From NCBI GenBank assembly GCA_012656075.1, contig JAAKBF010000235.1:186001-250000 (forward strand): a DNA stretch of 64,000 nucleotides, read 5' to 3'. The notes below the pieces were generated by a model. That model made no database searches, had not been told where the DNA came from, and saw only the letters and a program-made list of their open reading frames with translations. A program made the translations under genes and the position numbers. Positions 43,116 to 54,340 of the stretch are shown piece after piece. Every line of letters starts with the position of its first letter. Position 1 is the first letter of the stretch. The DNA comes from Phytophthora hibernalis. Taxonomy: Eukaryota; Oomycota; Peronosporomycetes; Peronosporales; Peronosporaceae.

Positions 43116-44395
43116 TCAGAATCTTCGGGTGAAAAGAAGGAGTGCGGGTTGGCAATACTTACGCTCGAAACAATGAGCAGCAAACAATACGAAATGGATA
43201 GCAGCATACCACTTGTCGTTACAAGTGGAGGTGGAGCATCCTGTTTGAAGTGGGGAAATGAAGTGTCGGTTTGATATTGGCATTCTCAAAGTGCTGTGTT
43301 TACCAATACAAATTTTAGGAGGCGATGCGGTCACTGTCCAGCTTCGGATTTCACAGGAAAACAGACCTAGGTCCTGGTATTGTTGTGTTTGGAGCAGCAA
43401 CATATGCTTGGTAGGAGGTAAGGCAAATGCTTTTGTTTGCTGGTCACCGAATTACCGCCGAGTCTTCCCTATACTGGAGGTCACTTTGTACGTACAGCAT
43501 CAGCGAAAGCCAAACCGGACAGGGATTACGCCCGGTTCTTCACGGACATCGAATGCACACATTAAACGCCAAAAACACCGTCAAGCTACGACGCATACCA
43601 ATGAGGTATATGTACTAAAACCTGTATTAATGGCGACTAGCAGCCTGAACCTTTGCTCATTCTTCTCACAGGTGAGCATCTCAGTGCACACTGATTTACA
43701 ACTAGTAGTGAAGAAATCATTTGCTGGCACAGATCCTTCAAAAACTGAGAGTGTATCATTAATAGCTACGCTGCGGGCATCATCGCACCAAGAAGATGGA
43801 GCCAAGTCTCTAATTTCTTACTACATCACGACCAGTCAAGGGGGTATATTATATCTGGTTGTGGAGATGGCAGAAGTAGTTATGAGGGGACGGTGATGTA
43901 GCCTTTTGCGCAGAAATTTCTCACCCGATCTACAGTAGTAGTAATCATGGTGCATGTACCCATTCGTGATTCAGAGCTGTCTTAGGTATTAGCATCAAGC
44001 CGCGAGAATTTCGCGCCTCGAATTTATAGCTAAGGTTTCACAAGTGCAAACAAATAAAAAGCGGAGAAGCGTGCCGAAGGCAGCGCATCTGCCTTGCCGT
44101 TAGCAGAGCCGTACAGGCGTTCGTTGATATTACTGTTGATCGAGAGTACGACCCACCTGGTGTGAGTCGTGAATGAGATGTTTGGCGGGTTAAATAAGAC
44201 GCCATGACCCGGAAATGAACGTGCATATGATGCTAGCATAAACACGCCTTGGCGTAGGAGGACCACGTCAAAGCAGCAGCGAGAGCTTTGGCGGTGGTAT
44301 AGCAACGTGGTCGACATCCTGCTTTCACAACAAGTCGCGAAAGGTCAAAGAGCTTCACAGTTTGAAGTTATAGCAAAACAAATAAAAAGTGGGGA
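43116..44395. repeat. Right arm of large inverted duplication (A')
   Basis: This is the partner of 33600-34880, at least 99 percent identical as judged by identical translated blocks. The plus-strand frame 43258-43896 (about 212 residues) is one amino-acid block longer than in the left arm because CAA replaces TAA. After it comes a GAGGGGACGG purine tract and then TGATGTAGCC, which could be the junction of an internal region with an LTR. The protein has no family I recognise. Confidence 0.8.
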
Positions 44396-44710
44396 CAGTA
44401 GCTCGTCTCGAGTCTCTGCCGAGTCTCTTCTCGCACGAGGTCTTTCAGCCAACAAACGCTGACGTCGGAGTAATGTAGTATGTATTAAACGAAAACGACT
44501 GAAGTATTTACTCAGCGAGCAATCTCTGCAAGCCACTTACAGTCGCTCGAATCCGATATAGCAAGATCCGAACAACCAATTACGAATTGCAGCATCTCAT
44601 CCAGTTGGCGCTGCTACCTCCTGATGTGTCTGTAACTGTAAGCGAGCGAATTTAGTAGGTGAGCAACGTCGTTAGATGAAATAGAAAATAAAATTTTGTT
44701 TTTCCTCTGA

Positions 44711-45196
44711 GTGATTTGTAGGTTACGCGAAAGTTTGTCAGCTACATTCATAAGACAAGGTTTTCATTCTTTTCCTAATCTTCATCGCGGCAGCAACCGA
44801 CGACAGCAATCGCCGATGCCGGTACCAATGAATAATTGTTTTAAAGAGAACAGCTATTTACGCGTTCGGTTGTGTACGTTGCAGGAGCGGAATGGTCAGT
44901 GTGCATACGGACCCTCTTGCCGCGGTAATCTCATGATTAAAAGAGATGGGAGGCTTCACTCAATGTGCGAGACCCATCGTCTCTATCAAGTTGTGCGGTA
45001 ACGCATGCGGCGGAATGCTGAACCGTTAAGATTGCTACGTCCAAACCAATGCAGTTACCATGGCTGTGGAAACAACAGCGATTCAAAGAAACGTGGACAG
45101 ATTCATTTGCTATGTAAAGAGAACCGCGTCCAGCGGAATAGGTGTCAGCGTGACAGATACCACCGGACACGCACAATCGGGACTTATCCCCTTTAA
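44711..45196 (+). pseudogene. Cysteine-rich small protein fragment, unidentified
   Basis: Two adjacent frames read RVRLCTLQERNGQCAYGPSC, then MIKRDGRLHSMCETHR, and after a stop at 45001 CSYHGCGNNSDSKKRGQIHL with LLCKENRVQRNRCQR. This C-x4-C ... C-x2-H/R pattern recurs in oomycete repeat-family proteins and looks like two tandem zinc-binding modules. No function is known to me. The stop between modules suggests a pseudogene. Confidence 0.4.
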
Positions 45197-45199
45197 ATG

Positions 45200-46240
45200 G
45201 TGTTCTATCGTGAGACGCGGATAGTGCGCCACTACCAGTTGCCAAATCGAGTTGCCGCTTAGAAGAAAGCCCCCATGCATCAGAGGATCAGCATATTACG
45301 GAAGAAGACCAGCATGTGTATGATGCGGTAGATGACATCCAGAGTCGGGATTCAAGTGAGGTTGTTTAGAGTGGCGAGGACATTAACCCTCATTCACCTA
45401 AACATGTCCGATATGTTTGTGAAAAAAATCAGCATACACATCCGATATACATGTTTAACTGTTTATAATAGATTAGGCTTGGACGTATCGATTGACCATA
45501 CAAACTCCTAGATAGTCTCCTGAAAAATCCGAGTGTTGATTTCCTTTATTTGGCTGTCGATGCACAGGAAGGTGTGTGCATCGGGTGTACTTGTTTTATC
45601 ACGGAAGGAGCAAATCATGGTACATGGACATGTATGTATTCCGCAAACCCTTTCGGCAATGACCACCACTTTAGTGACATATTACTGGCCGAAAAGCGCT
45701 AATATACTCCACGCTGATTGGTTCGCTAAAATAGCTTCATAGCGGTCCCCACCACCGATCATTCCAGAATTTGCGGCCAGGACGATAAGGAGCGGCCCGC
45801 GCGCGGAGACGAAGGCCCACAAAGGATGGCAGCAACGAAACGCGTCGTCTGGCGCGCGCGGAGAAAGCGAAGCAGAGTACGTGGCTGTAGTGTGTTCCAT
45901 GTGTTTGATCTATGCTCAGTTCTCGTTCGCTTGCATGCTGATAAGCTTCATGTGCTGCCTGCCAGACGCTGAGCGCAAAGCAGCAAGGGCCACCGCGACG
46001 GCACTGACGCGGAAGAAGCCAAGGACAGAGGATGCGCCCAAGAATCCGGCCGCCGCAGCCGGGCATCAACTCTCTCTCGGCAGCCTGTTGGCGGAGCGAA
46101 GCAGACGACCGCCACGAACCGCGTATATGAGCTCCAGACCGCACTGTGGCGCAAGTTCGCTCGGAGACAGTGGACGAGAACAATGCCGGAGTGCTCACGG
46201 AGGTGGCGATCGTCCGCATGCGTGACCAAGCGGGCACTGC
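45200..46240. other. Non-coding stretch upstream of the Merlin gene
   Basis: No convincing gene. GC content rises from about 45750 onward toward the transposase. Several overlapping ORFs here are shadows of GC-rich non-coding DNA. Confidence 0.5.
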
Positions 46241-46244
46241 TGGG

Positions 46245-46410
46245 GAGAGCCCCACATAGAAATAGATATATAAATGTCTGCGACCGTCTGACAATTTTCC
46301 AAATCCCTTCGCGCCAAACGTAGAGAGAGCCCCACTTTGGCGCGTCGTACGGGCTCACAGCCGGTCGGGGTCTTACTTTTCAGAGTCACTTTCAAAAAGA
46401 GCCCCACAAG
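46245..46410. repeat. Three GAGCCCCAC motifs before the Merlin gene
   Basis: GAGAGCCCCAC occurs at 46245-46255 and 46325-46335, and AGAGCCCCAC near 46399. They may belong to the left terminal or subterminal repeats of the Merlin element. A matching inverted copy was not found downstream, so the right end may be lost. Confidence 0.4.
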
Positions 46411-46442
46411 CGCACCACCTCCCCACCACCCCTCCCACTACC

Positions 46443-47921
46443 ATGGCCCCTGCTGCCTCCACCGTCCCCACCACTGCCGTCCTCAGCACCGGCACGGCGC
46501 ACCCGTCGCCGTCGCCGTACGCGTATTACCTGAGTCGCGTGGCCTTCGCGTTCGACGACGTGATGAGGGCCACGGCCGATGAGAAGACCTGTGTAGCCTT
46601 TTGCCAGGCGAGAGGGCAGCTGGCACGGCGCATGTTGTGCTCCAAGTGCGATGGTGACATGTGCCTGTGCCCGCCCAGTCAAGCAGCCGCGGATAAACGC
46701 GCCAAACGCTGGCGCTGGTGGTGCTCGCGGAAAGGATGTCGCAAGGAGCGCAGCTTGTGGGCTGGCTTCTTCTTTGCGAAGGCGGAGCTGACGCTGTGCC
46801 AGTGCGTGCGGCTGATGTACTTCTGGGCTTCCAGCCTACCTACAAGCGTTGCGATGACATGGGTCGGCGTAAGTGACAAGGCCGTCACGGACCGGTACTT
46901 CTTCTGCCGAGATGTGTGCAGCAAGGAGATGCTTGCATGTCCGATGCAGGTGAGATTCTACGAATTGTTTAGATAAGTTGTTTTTCTAATACTCTTTTTG
47001 TCAATTTGTACATGTAGGCGGGCCTGGTCACATCGTCGAGATTGACGAAACCAGTGTAAAGAAGAAAAGCAAGTACAACCGGGGCGTGCACCACCCAGAC
47101 TGCCGGCTGTTCGGCGGGGTCGACCGTACGTCCGGTCGCTGGTTCGGCGTCCTGACGTACGAGGATCGTACGAAGAAGACACTGAGTCAGCTCATCAAAA
47201 AGCACGTCAAGGCTCACACAACGATCACGTCGGACCAATTCGCTAGCTACGTGTCCACAAACCTCAAGCACACACTCGAGAACAACAGATGGTTGAAGAA
47301 CATGCACTACATGCATAAGTGGGTGAACCACTCCAAGAACTTTGTCGACCCTACGACTGGCGCATGCACTAATCGCATAGAGGGCACTTGGGAGGTGCGC
47401 ATCAAGCACAAACTGAAGAAGATGAGAGGCATCGACAAGCATCTTCTTCCCTCCTACTTGGACGAGTATCTTTGGCGGTCGTGGTATTTCGACGGCACGG
47501 TCGGACCGTCCGAGTACTTTGAGGAACTAGTTGCCGGAGTGAAGAAGTACTACTGGGGGTCGTGCTCACGGCGGACGAAGAAGACCAGAGAGAGGAGACC
47601 GCCCCAAGCGAGGATGTGGACAAAGAGGATGATAGTGTGCAGTATCAAGGGCTGGATTCCGATGCTGACTCGGGTACGGAATCCGAGTTCTTCGTCGATG
47701 AAGGCGTTGCACTGTCTGCCGCGGAGGACAGCGACACGAAGTCCGACGAGGAGCTGGCCAACCTGGACGACGAGCTGTACAAGGCCAGTCAAGATCGAAA
47801 GAGCGTGCGGGCCATGAAGACAAGCGGATGGGACTATGGTTGGGATCATTACATTTTGAAATATGTGCTTTTGTCGTTATGCGTTTTTAGTTGCTTACCA
47901 GTGTATGTGCCTCTGATATAG
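46443..47921 (+). pseudogene. Merlin-family (IS1595/ISXO2-like DDE) transposase
   Basis: Exon 1 (46443-46949) encodes a cysteine-rich zinc-binding region (MLCSKCDGDMCLCP, WWCSRKGCRKERSL). A 68-bp intron with GTGAG...TGTAG ends (46950-47017) follows. Exon 2 carries the catalytic core: HIVEIDETSVKKKSKYNRG (first D), TTITSDQFASYV (second D) and HKWVNHSKNFVDPTTGACTN followed by RIEGTWE (E). As spliced, exon 2 starts one base out of frame, so a one-base loss or a different splice site must be assumed. Another frame change near 47565 leads to an acidic tail (DSDADSGTESEFFVDEG). Merlin elements are cut-and-paste transposons related to bacterial IS1016/IS1595. Confidence 0.82.
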
Positions 47922-47924
47922 ACG

Positions 47925-48125
47925 TGGCTCCTGATGCCACTTCGGCCCAACAGTACCCTGCGCTCTACAAGGGCCCATCCGGTCCGTCACCTGCTGTGCT
48001 CTCTAAGGCGGAATCTCCCTTGTCCCTGCTACTGTTTTCCCCGCCATGGTTCTGGGGGAGGTTGCCAAAGAGACTAACCGCTATTTCGGCCAGACCGTGC
48101 CTATGCGTGGGAAGTGGTTATATCA
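47925..48125 (+). pseudogene. piggyBac transposase N-terminal fragment
   Basis: This reads APDATSAQQYPALYKGPSGP, then SPAVLSKAESPLSLLLF, and after frame changes EVAKETNRYFGQTVPMRGKW. This is the segment before the DDE domain in oomycete piggyBac-type proteins (the pattern SPL..FF....WR.IA.ETNRY). It stops abruptly after about 65 residues. Confidence 0.55.
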
Positions 48126-48198
48126 CCATTGATACTGTAGGTTCAGCTACACCATTGACCGAATACATTACGGCTCAAGAAAACTCCAAGAAAGTACA

Positions 48199-49104
48199 TT
48201 GATAAGTTCAACGATGGGCAAGGATACAGTGGTGAGAAAGAACATTGAAAGTTATGGAAAATATATTCGTAAGTTTCCGCTGCACTACCTTCGCCAACTT
48301 GTTGGGTCTGCAGCTCGAACCGTGATAACAAATTGCCCCACAAGTTTTCTCGTGAGGAACAACAAAAAGAGACGTGTGGAGTTCAAAAAATTGAAAAGGA
48401 ATGAGCGAGCTGGAGATAAGGTCCTGGTGCAAAGTGATGTTGAAAAGCACAACATAGTGTTGGCTACACTTGCGCCTATCGTTTTTAAGAAGCTCGCCAT
48501 GGTCGAAGTCACCTACAGCTTTTGTTGGATGACGGACTCTACTTCAAACGCTTATCAGGGCGGCACTGTTTCGTACCAGGATATCAGTGATAGTGACTCG
48601 ATTGCAGAGACTGTAGTCGTGGGGGATGAGTTGGATGTCAATGAAGGCACATACTTGAATTCGGAGGACGGTTTCTTGGAGCTGGAGAAGGAAATCAACG
48701 CGCCTTACAAGAATAGCGGACGTGAGGACATTCAACCCGCTAATATGAACGAAGAAGCAGATGACAAGAATGCGGCGGACATGAAAAACAGTGCGATTCG
48801 TCACGTTTCCAAGCCTCAACGCGGCAAAGATGAAGAAGCAATTGGTGCTCTGAATGGTGATGGCATCGGTATCAATGGTGATGAACATCTCAGTGGCGAC
48901 GACAATGGTGATGGTTTCGTTTTCAATGGTGACGATCACCCACCATTGAGAAAAGACAGTGCAATACTATCAGCAGACACAAAGACAATGGAGTTTGTTA
49001 TGGCACCTGCAAAGAATAAGGAGCGCAAAGACACATATCCTCAACTTACGCAGCTGACTCTTTCTCCTAGTGTACAGTGTAGCAGGTCTAACTCAAGGAA
49101 ATGA
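48199..49104 (+). CDS. Unidentified acidic protein (long intact ORF)
   Basis: An open frame of 301 codons, one of the longest in the window, has its first ATG at or just after the ORF start (STMGKDTVVRKN). The N-terminal third is basic (NNKKRRVEFKKLKRNER) and the rest acidic. A repeated NGDG/NGDD series (LNGDGIGINGDEHLSGDDNG) resembles calcium-loop residues but has no EF-hand helices. It lies directly after the piggyBac fragment on the same strand and may derive from a transposon, but I recognise no domain. Confidence 0.35.
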   Translation: MISSTMGKDTVVRKNIESYGKYIRKFPLHYLRQLVGSAARTVITNCPTSFLVRNNKKRRVEFKKLKRNERAGDKVLVQSDVEKHNIVLATLAPIVFKKLAMVEVTYSFCWMTDSTSNAYQGGTVSYQDISDSDSIAETVVVGDELDVNEGTYLNSEDGFLELEKEINAPYKNSGREDIQPANMNEEADDKNAADMKNSAIRHVSKPQRGKDEEAIGALNGDGIGINGDEHLSGDDNGDGFVFNGDDHPPLRKDSAILSADTKTMEFVMAPAKNKERKDTYPQLTQLTLSPSVQCSRSNSRK

Positions 49105-49109
49105 GGTAG

Positions 49110-49556
49110 CACGAAGAAGCTGAAACACCCCAGGGTACGTGTCGAAGTCATATTTGAGGAATACGCCAATGGCGTCCCGATCGCAGATGTAGTGGCATGG
49201 TTGGAGAGGTCACTTGAGTCAAAATAGCGAAAGTCTTCAACGTGTACCCTATGGTGCGAAACAAAGCGTCGGACGGAATGTCTAAAGTTTTAGTGGATGC
49301 CAAGAAAACCGAAGGCAGCGTGACATCAGTGGGTGTCGTTTTCGGTTTTGCTGCCGTGACAAATGCGGTGTCAAGTCTGAGAACAGACCTCAAACTGTCC
49401 AAACTTGTGTTTCCTCGCCCAAGATATGCGCTCCAGATACTACCCGATCCAACACCGTACCACGAGTGTGTTATATTACCTGAGGATGATCAAATCGATG
49501 ACGCACATTTCCTTCTCGCCAAACTCCTTACGCGTCTGGCGCACGATCGTCGCTAG
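49110..49556 (+). other. Unidentified ORF pair
   Basis: A short frame (VEVIFEEYANGVPIADVVAW) is followed, after a stop at about 49227, by a 104-codon frame (49242-49556) reading NVYPMVRNKASDGMSKVLVD and PRPRYALQILPDPTPYHE. The codon pattern looks protein-like and may continue the preceding ORF. The end overlaps the antisense methyltransferase-like fragment, so the terminal residues are artificial. Confidence 0.3.
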
Positions 49557-49700
49557 TACCTTCTTCGTCGCGTAATCCTTGCTCTCCAGCTGGTCTTCGT
49601 ACGGGACCGCCCACGGGGTCACTACGTTTCGCACGTCATCCGGGTTCTTGTTTTCCTGTGGTTTGTGCTTGATCGTCGAAAAGGGGCCCTTAAACAAACA
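49476..49700 (-). pseudogene. Fragment resembling tRNA (uracil-5-)-methyltransferase (TRMT2-like)
   Basis: The minus-strand frame reads DDVRNVVTPWAVPYEDQLES and KDYATKKVLATIVRQTRKEF. This resembles the VTPL..VPY.EQL..K....K.L block that begins the conserved part of eukaryotic TRMT2A-type enzymes, which make 5-methyluridine in tRNA. Only about 60 residues remain, with no catalytic region, so it is a captured or relic fragment. The match is by pattern only. Confidence 0.4.
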
Positions 49701-50280
49701 ATTGACGTGGCTCTATCGCAGCCTACGAGTTTGGCCGGTCTCATATAAACTGAAAAGATTACAAGAAAATATCTCGAGAATTGCAAGCCTACCGTGGCTA
49801 AGATCGATGAGATGCAGAGCCTCATTGTGCTACCTCCCTATGCGTCTGCAGTAGAATCCTTCCCGTGTCGATTGGCGGTGCAGCGATCACGAAAAAGGTC
49901 CTGGCGAACAATCAGGTTGCCAAGGAGGGTCCGTGCTCGAACAGATCTCGACTCGCAGTACCAAAGAATATGCGCAGTAGGATGTCACGAATAACCTCGC
50001 TACGAAGCCGTAGCTCCTGCTGCAACTCTTCATTTAGTGCCGGGGAACTCTGATTTGCTATAATCCCAAGCCCGATGTCAGGTGACGTCAGGTAGGCCGG
50101 CACCGTGATAAATTTGTTTAAAATATGGGCTCATATAAGCAAACCATAAGCAGCTAGGCCAAACAAATCCCATCTTGTCTGACTCAGCCGTTTAGGTACG
50201 CTATAGCGTCGGGTGAAGAGTGGCAACACGTTCCTCACTAACTTACGTTCTGACCAGCATTTCCAATCACATAACCATGT
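49700..50280. other. Non-coding or unrecognised stretch
   Basis: A minus-strand frame (50103-49912) reads EELQQELRLRSEVIRDILLR, possibly another scrap of coding sequence. No family is recognised. Nothing else is seen. Confidence 0.35.
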
Positions 50281-50282
50281 CT

Positions 50283-51062
50283 TCACTCAAAGCAGATACG
50301 TTCGCCTCCATGGCATCCTGGGCCGCAAACGATAGTTTTGCATCCTCTATCTCCTCGCACACACAACGCTAAAATATCATCAAAAACGCAATCTCTCCTG
50401 CCTTTCGCTGCCTTTTCCACAGCCGAGCAACAAGGCAGCATCTGCATCAATGCGGACCTGCAGTGTGCCATCCACGGAGATCCGCTCCGTGGTCTCCTCC
50501 ATATTGAGCAAATTCCGCGGGAACTGCTCGACGATATCAAAATCACCAAACGTGGATGTGCCGCTGACTTCAAGTCCTTCTGTGTGGTCAGTCCGAAGCC
50601 GCTGATGCGGAGGTCGACGCTGTGCTCGTTCCACTGCACGCGCGCGTCATACGGGATCGCGTTGTAGATGGGGCGCTGAGATAGATGCCATCCTGTGGAC
50701 GTTGCAGCTGGTAGTACGGCCGCCACTCCGGCAGCGAGTTGACGTCCAAGTCCAGCGTCTGAGGACTCACCGTCTCCTTCTGCGGAGCGACTTCTTCTTC
50801 GTCGTCTACCTCCGCTTCGTAGTCCTCTTCTTCTCCAGGCTCCATCGTCTTAGCCTCCTCTTCTTCCTCTTCAGCGCTGTTATCAATCTCTTCTTCCTTC
50901 TCAGTGCTGCGCTTACTCTCGTTGAACATCGACTTCAATGGCATGTCGTTGGACTCGGTGCCGCTGTCAACGGGTGTCTGTCTGTACTGTGAAGCCACTG
51001 AGTGCGTCCTCTGCCAACTTCTTGAGTCTCGCGCTGCGCTCCTTGTCAGCGCTCTACATTAA
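50283..51062 (-). pseudogene. Unidentified host-like gene fragment with acidic region
   Basis: On the minus strand a basic start (KERSARLKKLAEDALSGFTV, about 51040-50985) is followed by a very acidic segment (STEKEEEIDNSAEEEEEEAK, 50998-50760), SLPEWRPYYQLQRPQDGIYL, and then, after frame changes, RPIYNAIPYDARVQWNEHSV and LRISGFGLTTQKDLK. The last part (VEQFPRNLLNMEETTERISV) is in a third frame. The codon pattern and continuity of sense across frames suggest a real gene broken at three or more places. I do not recognise the family. Confidence 0.4.
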
Positions 51063-51146
51063 TTTGAAAACGAAATCATAACCACGCGTATACGGCACAG
51101 ATCTTACTGGTCAGCGGTCCCTGGCGAAAGTCAGTTTGGTGCCAGC

Positions 51147-53982
51147 CAGGGGCGGAGGCAGCCCAAAATTAAGAGGGGGCATAGTGAATAGGGGTTACAA
51201 GCATCCGCTTTCAGTGTTCAGTTGAAGATGGCCCCTCCCTATAAGGTTTAAAGTGCAAGTAATCACCTCTTTTTCAACAAGCAACAGCGCTCGCAGCCGG
51301 AGGAACGTAGCCATTCTATCAACACTGAGCCATCGATTTCAGACAAGCCCACAGCTTCGACAATTATTACTTCGGAAGACTTGGACGTCGCGGCTGCTGT
51401 AAACTGGTGCTCAGAAAATGAAGTACCCGACGATCCTCTAGATTGCCGAGTTCATGATTTCGTTCGTTGCGATCCAGTGGACCGACCCCCAAATTTGTTC
51501 TCGCTAAGACAACTTGCCGTTGACTCTAAGCTTCGCCGGGGTGTACTTTTCGCGTACACCAAGATGAACTTGTTCCAACCAAAGTTATGCTGTTATCCAA
51601 GTCGGCCTTTTGGCAAGCGAACGAGGTCTTCTCGGTGTGAGTGGCTAGAGAAATGTAATTGGCTGGAATACTCAGAGAAGTCGGACGCTGCGTTACTTGA
51701 ACTCACCTAGTAAAAATGAAATGTGAAATTAAAAACTCACAAAATGATTAAAGCGAATACGTGGTCACCTTCTCGTCATTGCCGCAGAACGCAATGCCTT
51801 GTCTTGCCAGAAAAAGACTTACATCTAGTATCTGACCGAGTCTTTTCCGGTTTTACTGTCATTGGGTTGCATGAGTCCTTTCGAGACCAATGGTGGTGTA
51901 GCTGCTGCCCCTAAGAATTTCATAAAACGATGCTTCTGCGTTATGATGTCGAGAACAAGGTTGTCCTGCGTGGGCTGCTAAACCGTCCTTCGAAGCAGCT
52001 TTCTTCCAATTATGAAATCCCTGAGAATCTTTTGCTGTCATTGCCTCTCGACTTAGATACCACCATCTACAAAACCGGGGCAGCTTCTTGGAGATGATCT
52101 CCTTTTTAGCAAACTGCATGCCCGATTTTGGGAGTTTGATGAACACAGCTGCAGGCAATGCGAAGTAAACTTCTCTAGTCGTCCAGCGTGAGCTTGTTCA
52201 GTGCGCCGACTCGTTGGTGCGTGAATATATTGTGGAGCGCGAACTTGCGGATGGGTATTTCATTATTCTAGTTGACGAAGCTAGCTGTGAAGCAGGGAAG
52301 GAAAACATGGCAGTTGTCGTCGGATTTTAATTGGTAACACTGGATCAATCCAGCATCAGTTTTTAGGTGCGATTCACGTGCGCAGTACCTGTGCGGACTC
52401 ACTAAACTAAAAACTGCATTATTGGGACATATACTATTTGGGGAGTTAAAATGTGTCGTTGCCGCGGACAAGGGTACGATGGGGCTTCAAATATGTCCAG
52501 ATATTTCAATGGTCTTCAAAAATTAATCCGTGACTCTTGCCCATACGCATATTACGTATACTGCTTCGCACACCGTCTTAATCTCGCGGTCGTGACAGTA
52601 GCCAAGCAGACTGTTTCAGTGGTGGAGTGCTTTAGTATTGTGCAGTCTATTCACACAACAAGTAGCGCCTATTGTAAACGAAAAGATCAACTGCGAGACA
52701 CAGCACGCGATGAGCTAGAAAACCTGCTCAGCGAAGGTTATCTCGAAACTGGAAGGGGTAAGAACCAACTGCTTTCAACTCAGGCGCTGAGTGCAACCCC
52801 GATGAAATTGTCGCGTTCGAGCTCTGCTCGTAAGATGGCTGTGGAAACCAATAATTCGGGTTCTTGGTTGCGTGAAACAGACGGAACCAACCCTGAAAAG
52901 CGCGCTAAAGCAAAGGCCTTCTTTCCAAGATGCAAACTTTTAACTTCATTTTCACACAGAAATTTTTATCATGGTTTTGAAAAGGGTGAACATTTTGTCG
53001 CAGTATCTTCAAAAGGAGGATATGGATATTGCATCGGCGGCAGCTTTAGTAAAGCAGACACCGGCCAATTTCAACAGTATGATGGACATTACACAAAATG
53101 ACCTCGATAGCTGTAGTTTCTTTACTGTTTGAGCAGTGGCATTTTGTAGTTCACTCAACGAGACCATTTTGGTACCTGCTAAGTCGACATCGTGGCAAAG
53201 ACGAGGATCTCGTAACAGAGGAATGGGCCGGCCTGGGATCACTGGTGCAGATACATCTTTAACATCCGACACGCGCACGCAAGAAACTCATTATTTTGAG
53301 GACGTATACCTACCAATTGTGAAAGGTATTTCAGCCGAGTTGAAACGACGGTTTAGTGGGGAAATGCTCGAGCTGATGGATCTGTGTGGTGCTTTGAGTA
53401 CGCGAAACGACTTTTCTTTCTGGAACCCTACCTCTATTTGTCAATTTGCTAGCGATTACTACCCAGAAGATATTGGAGATCAATTTGATTCGCTGACAAA
53501 TGAAGCAGCTAGGTTTCTTATGAATGATTCTCGATTTAAGAACACGAAGTCTGTTAACCAATTCAGCGCCACCGACGCACATTCTGTATACCCATTACTG
53601 TATCGAGTGGTGCAGATAGTTTGTATATTACCAGTGTCGACTGCGAGTACGAAGCGATCGTTTTCAGTGATGAAGCGAGTTAAAACCAGATTACGGACTA
53701 CAATGAGTGGCGATTGGTTATCCGATCTACTGATTCTCAGTATCGACAGGGACTTATCGTCTCAGATCAACCGCGATGACGTACTAGATCGCTTCAGTTG
53801 CGCATCAGAACGACGAATTGTCTCTAATATAGACCTACCCAGGGTCCCACAGTGATTTTGGAAGCTGGCAGCAGGATTTGGTAATGAAAGGGATAATAGT
53901 GATCCTTCCATTGTTTCCTATCGATTGATCGAGAAATTTGAGAAATTTGGGGGACCCCGACAAAGGGGGTGCTCCGCCCTTG
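51147..53982 (+). mobile_element. hAT element (TTF/DUF4371 type) with internal inversion
   Basis: The left end is CAGGGGCGGAGGCAGCCC and the right end on the opposite strand CAAGGGCGGAGCACCCCC, ends typical of ZMYM/DUF4371-type hATs. TTGGTGCC before and TTGGTGTC after could be a diverged 8-bp duplication, although two extra bases separate the left copy from the end. The transposase is on the plus strand except for about 430 bases that read on the minus strand. Confidence 0.75.
51381..53855 (+). pseudogene. hAT transposase, TTF zinc finger and DUF4371 type
   Basis: The N-terminal TTF-like block reads GKRTRSSRCEWLEKCNWLEY (about 51610-51670). The next domain, expected to read GF..WKKA...GLAAHA and then QGIAF.G.DE, is present only on the minus strand between about 51720 and 52160. 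Plus-strand order resumes with YFIILVDEASCEAGKENMAV (about 52255), GQGYDGASNMSRYFNGLQKL and YYVYCFAHRLNLAV (52460-52590), then the hAT dimerisation domain VQIVCILPVSTASTKRSFSV and MKRVKTRLRTTMSGDWLSDL (53610-53735). Stops near 52329 and 53101 also break it. It is inactive. Confidence 0.8.
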
Positions 53983-54072
53983 GTTGGTGTCCGCGACCAG
54001 CGTCCTGCAGCAGTCAAGTGATCGATTTACCATATTTAGTGCTTGCCGAAACGGGCCCTCCGGAATCTTGTA

Positions 54073-54340
54073 CACCCTTCACTCTAATTAGTGTGACCCC
54101 GGCTAATTATGGTGTACGATTTTATCGGAGAAAGTCGAACTTTTGAATTGATCTTGTGACAACACTATTAAAATTTTATTGAAAGTAAGATGATGATTGG
54201 CTTCGCCTCGGCGAGATCTGCTCAAAACCACTGTATTTGTGCTCTTTTCAACTGTTCGGGAATTTTTGTCATCTGTGGTGTCACGGAAAAGTACAGAAGC
54301 ATGACTATATTCGAAGCACGACTAATTAGAGTGAACGGTG
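54073..54340. mobile_element. Small MITE, TA target duplication
   Basis: The left end is CACCCTTCACTCTAATTAGT and the right end on the opposite strand CACCGTTCACTCTAATTAGT, a 20-bp inverted repeat with one mismatch. TA lies on both sides (54071-54072 and 54341-54342). The 268-bp interior has no ORF. The TA duplication suggests a Tc1/mariner-derived MITE, with an end sequence different from the one at 6853. Confidence 0.78.

Noticed and set aside
48840..48960. Possible EF-hand calcium-binding loops (DDNGDGFVFNGDD).
   Set aside because: The repeats lack the flanking helices and the full 12-residue loop pattern; more likely a simple NGD repeat.
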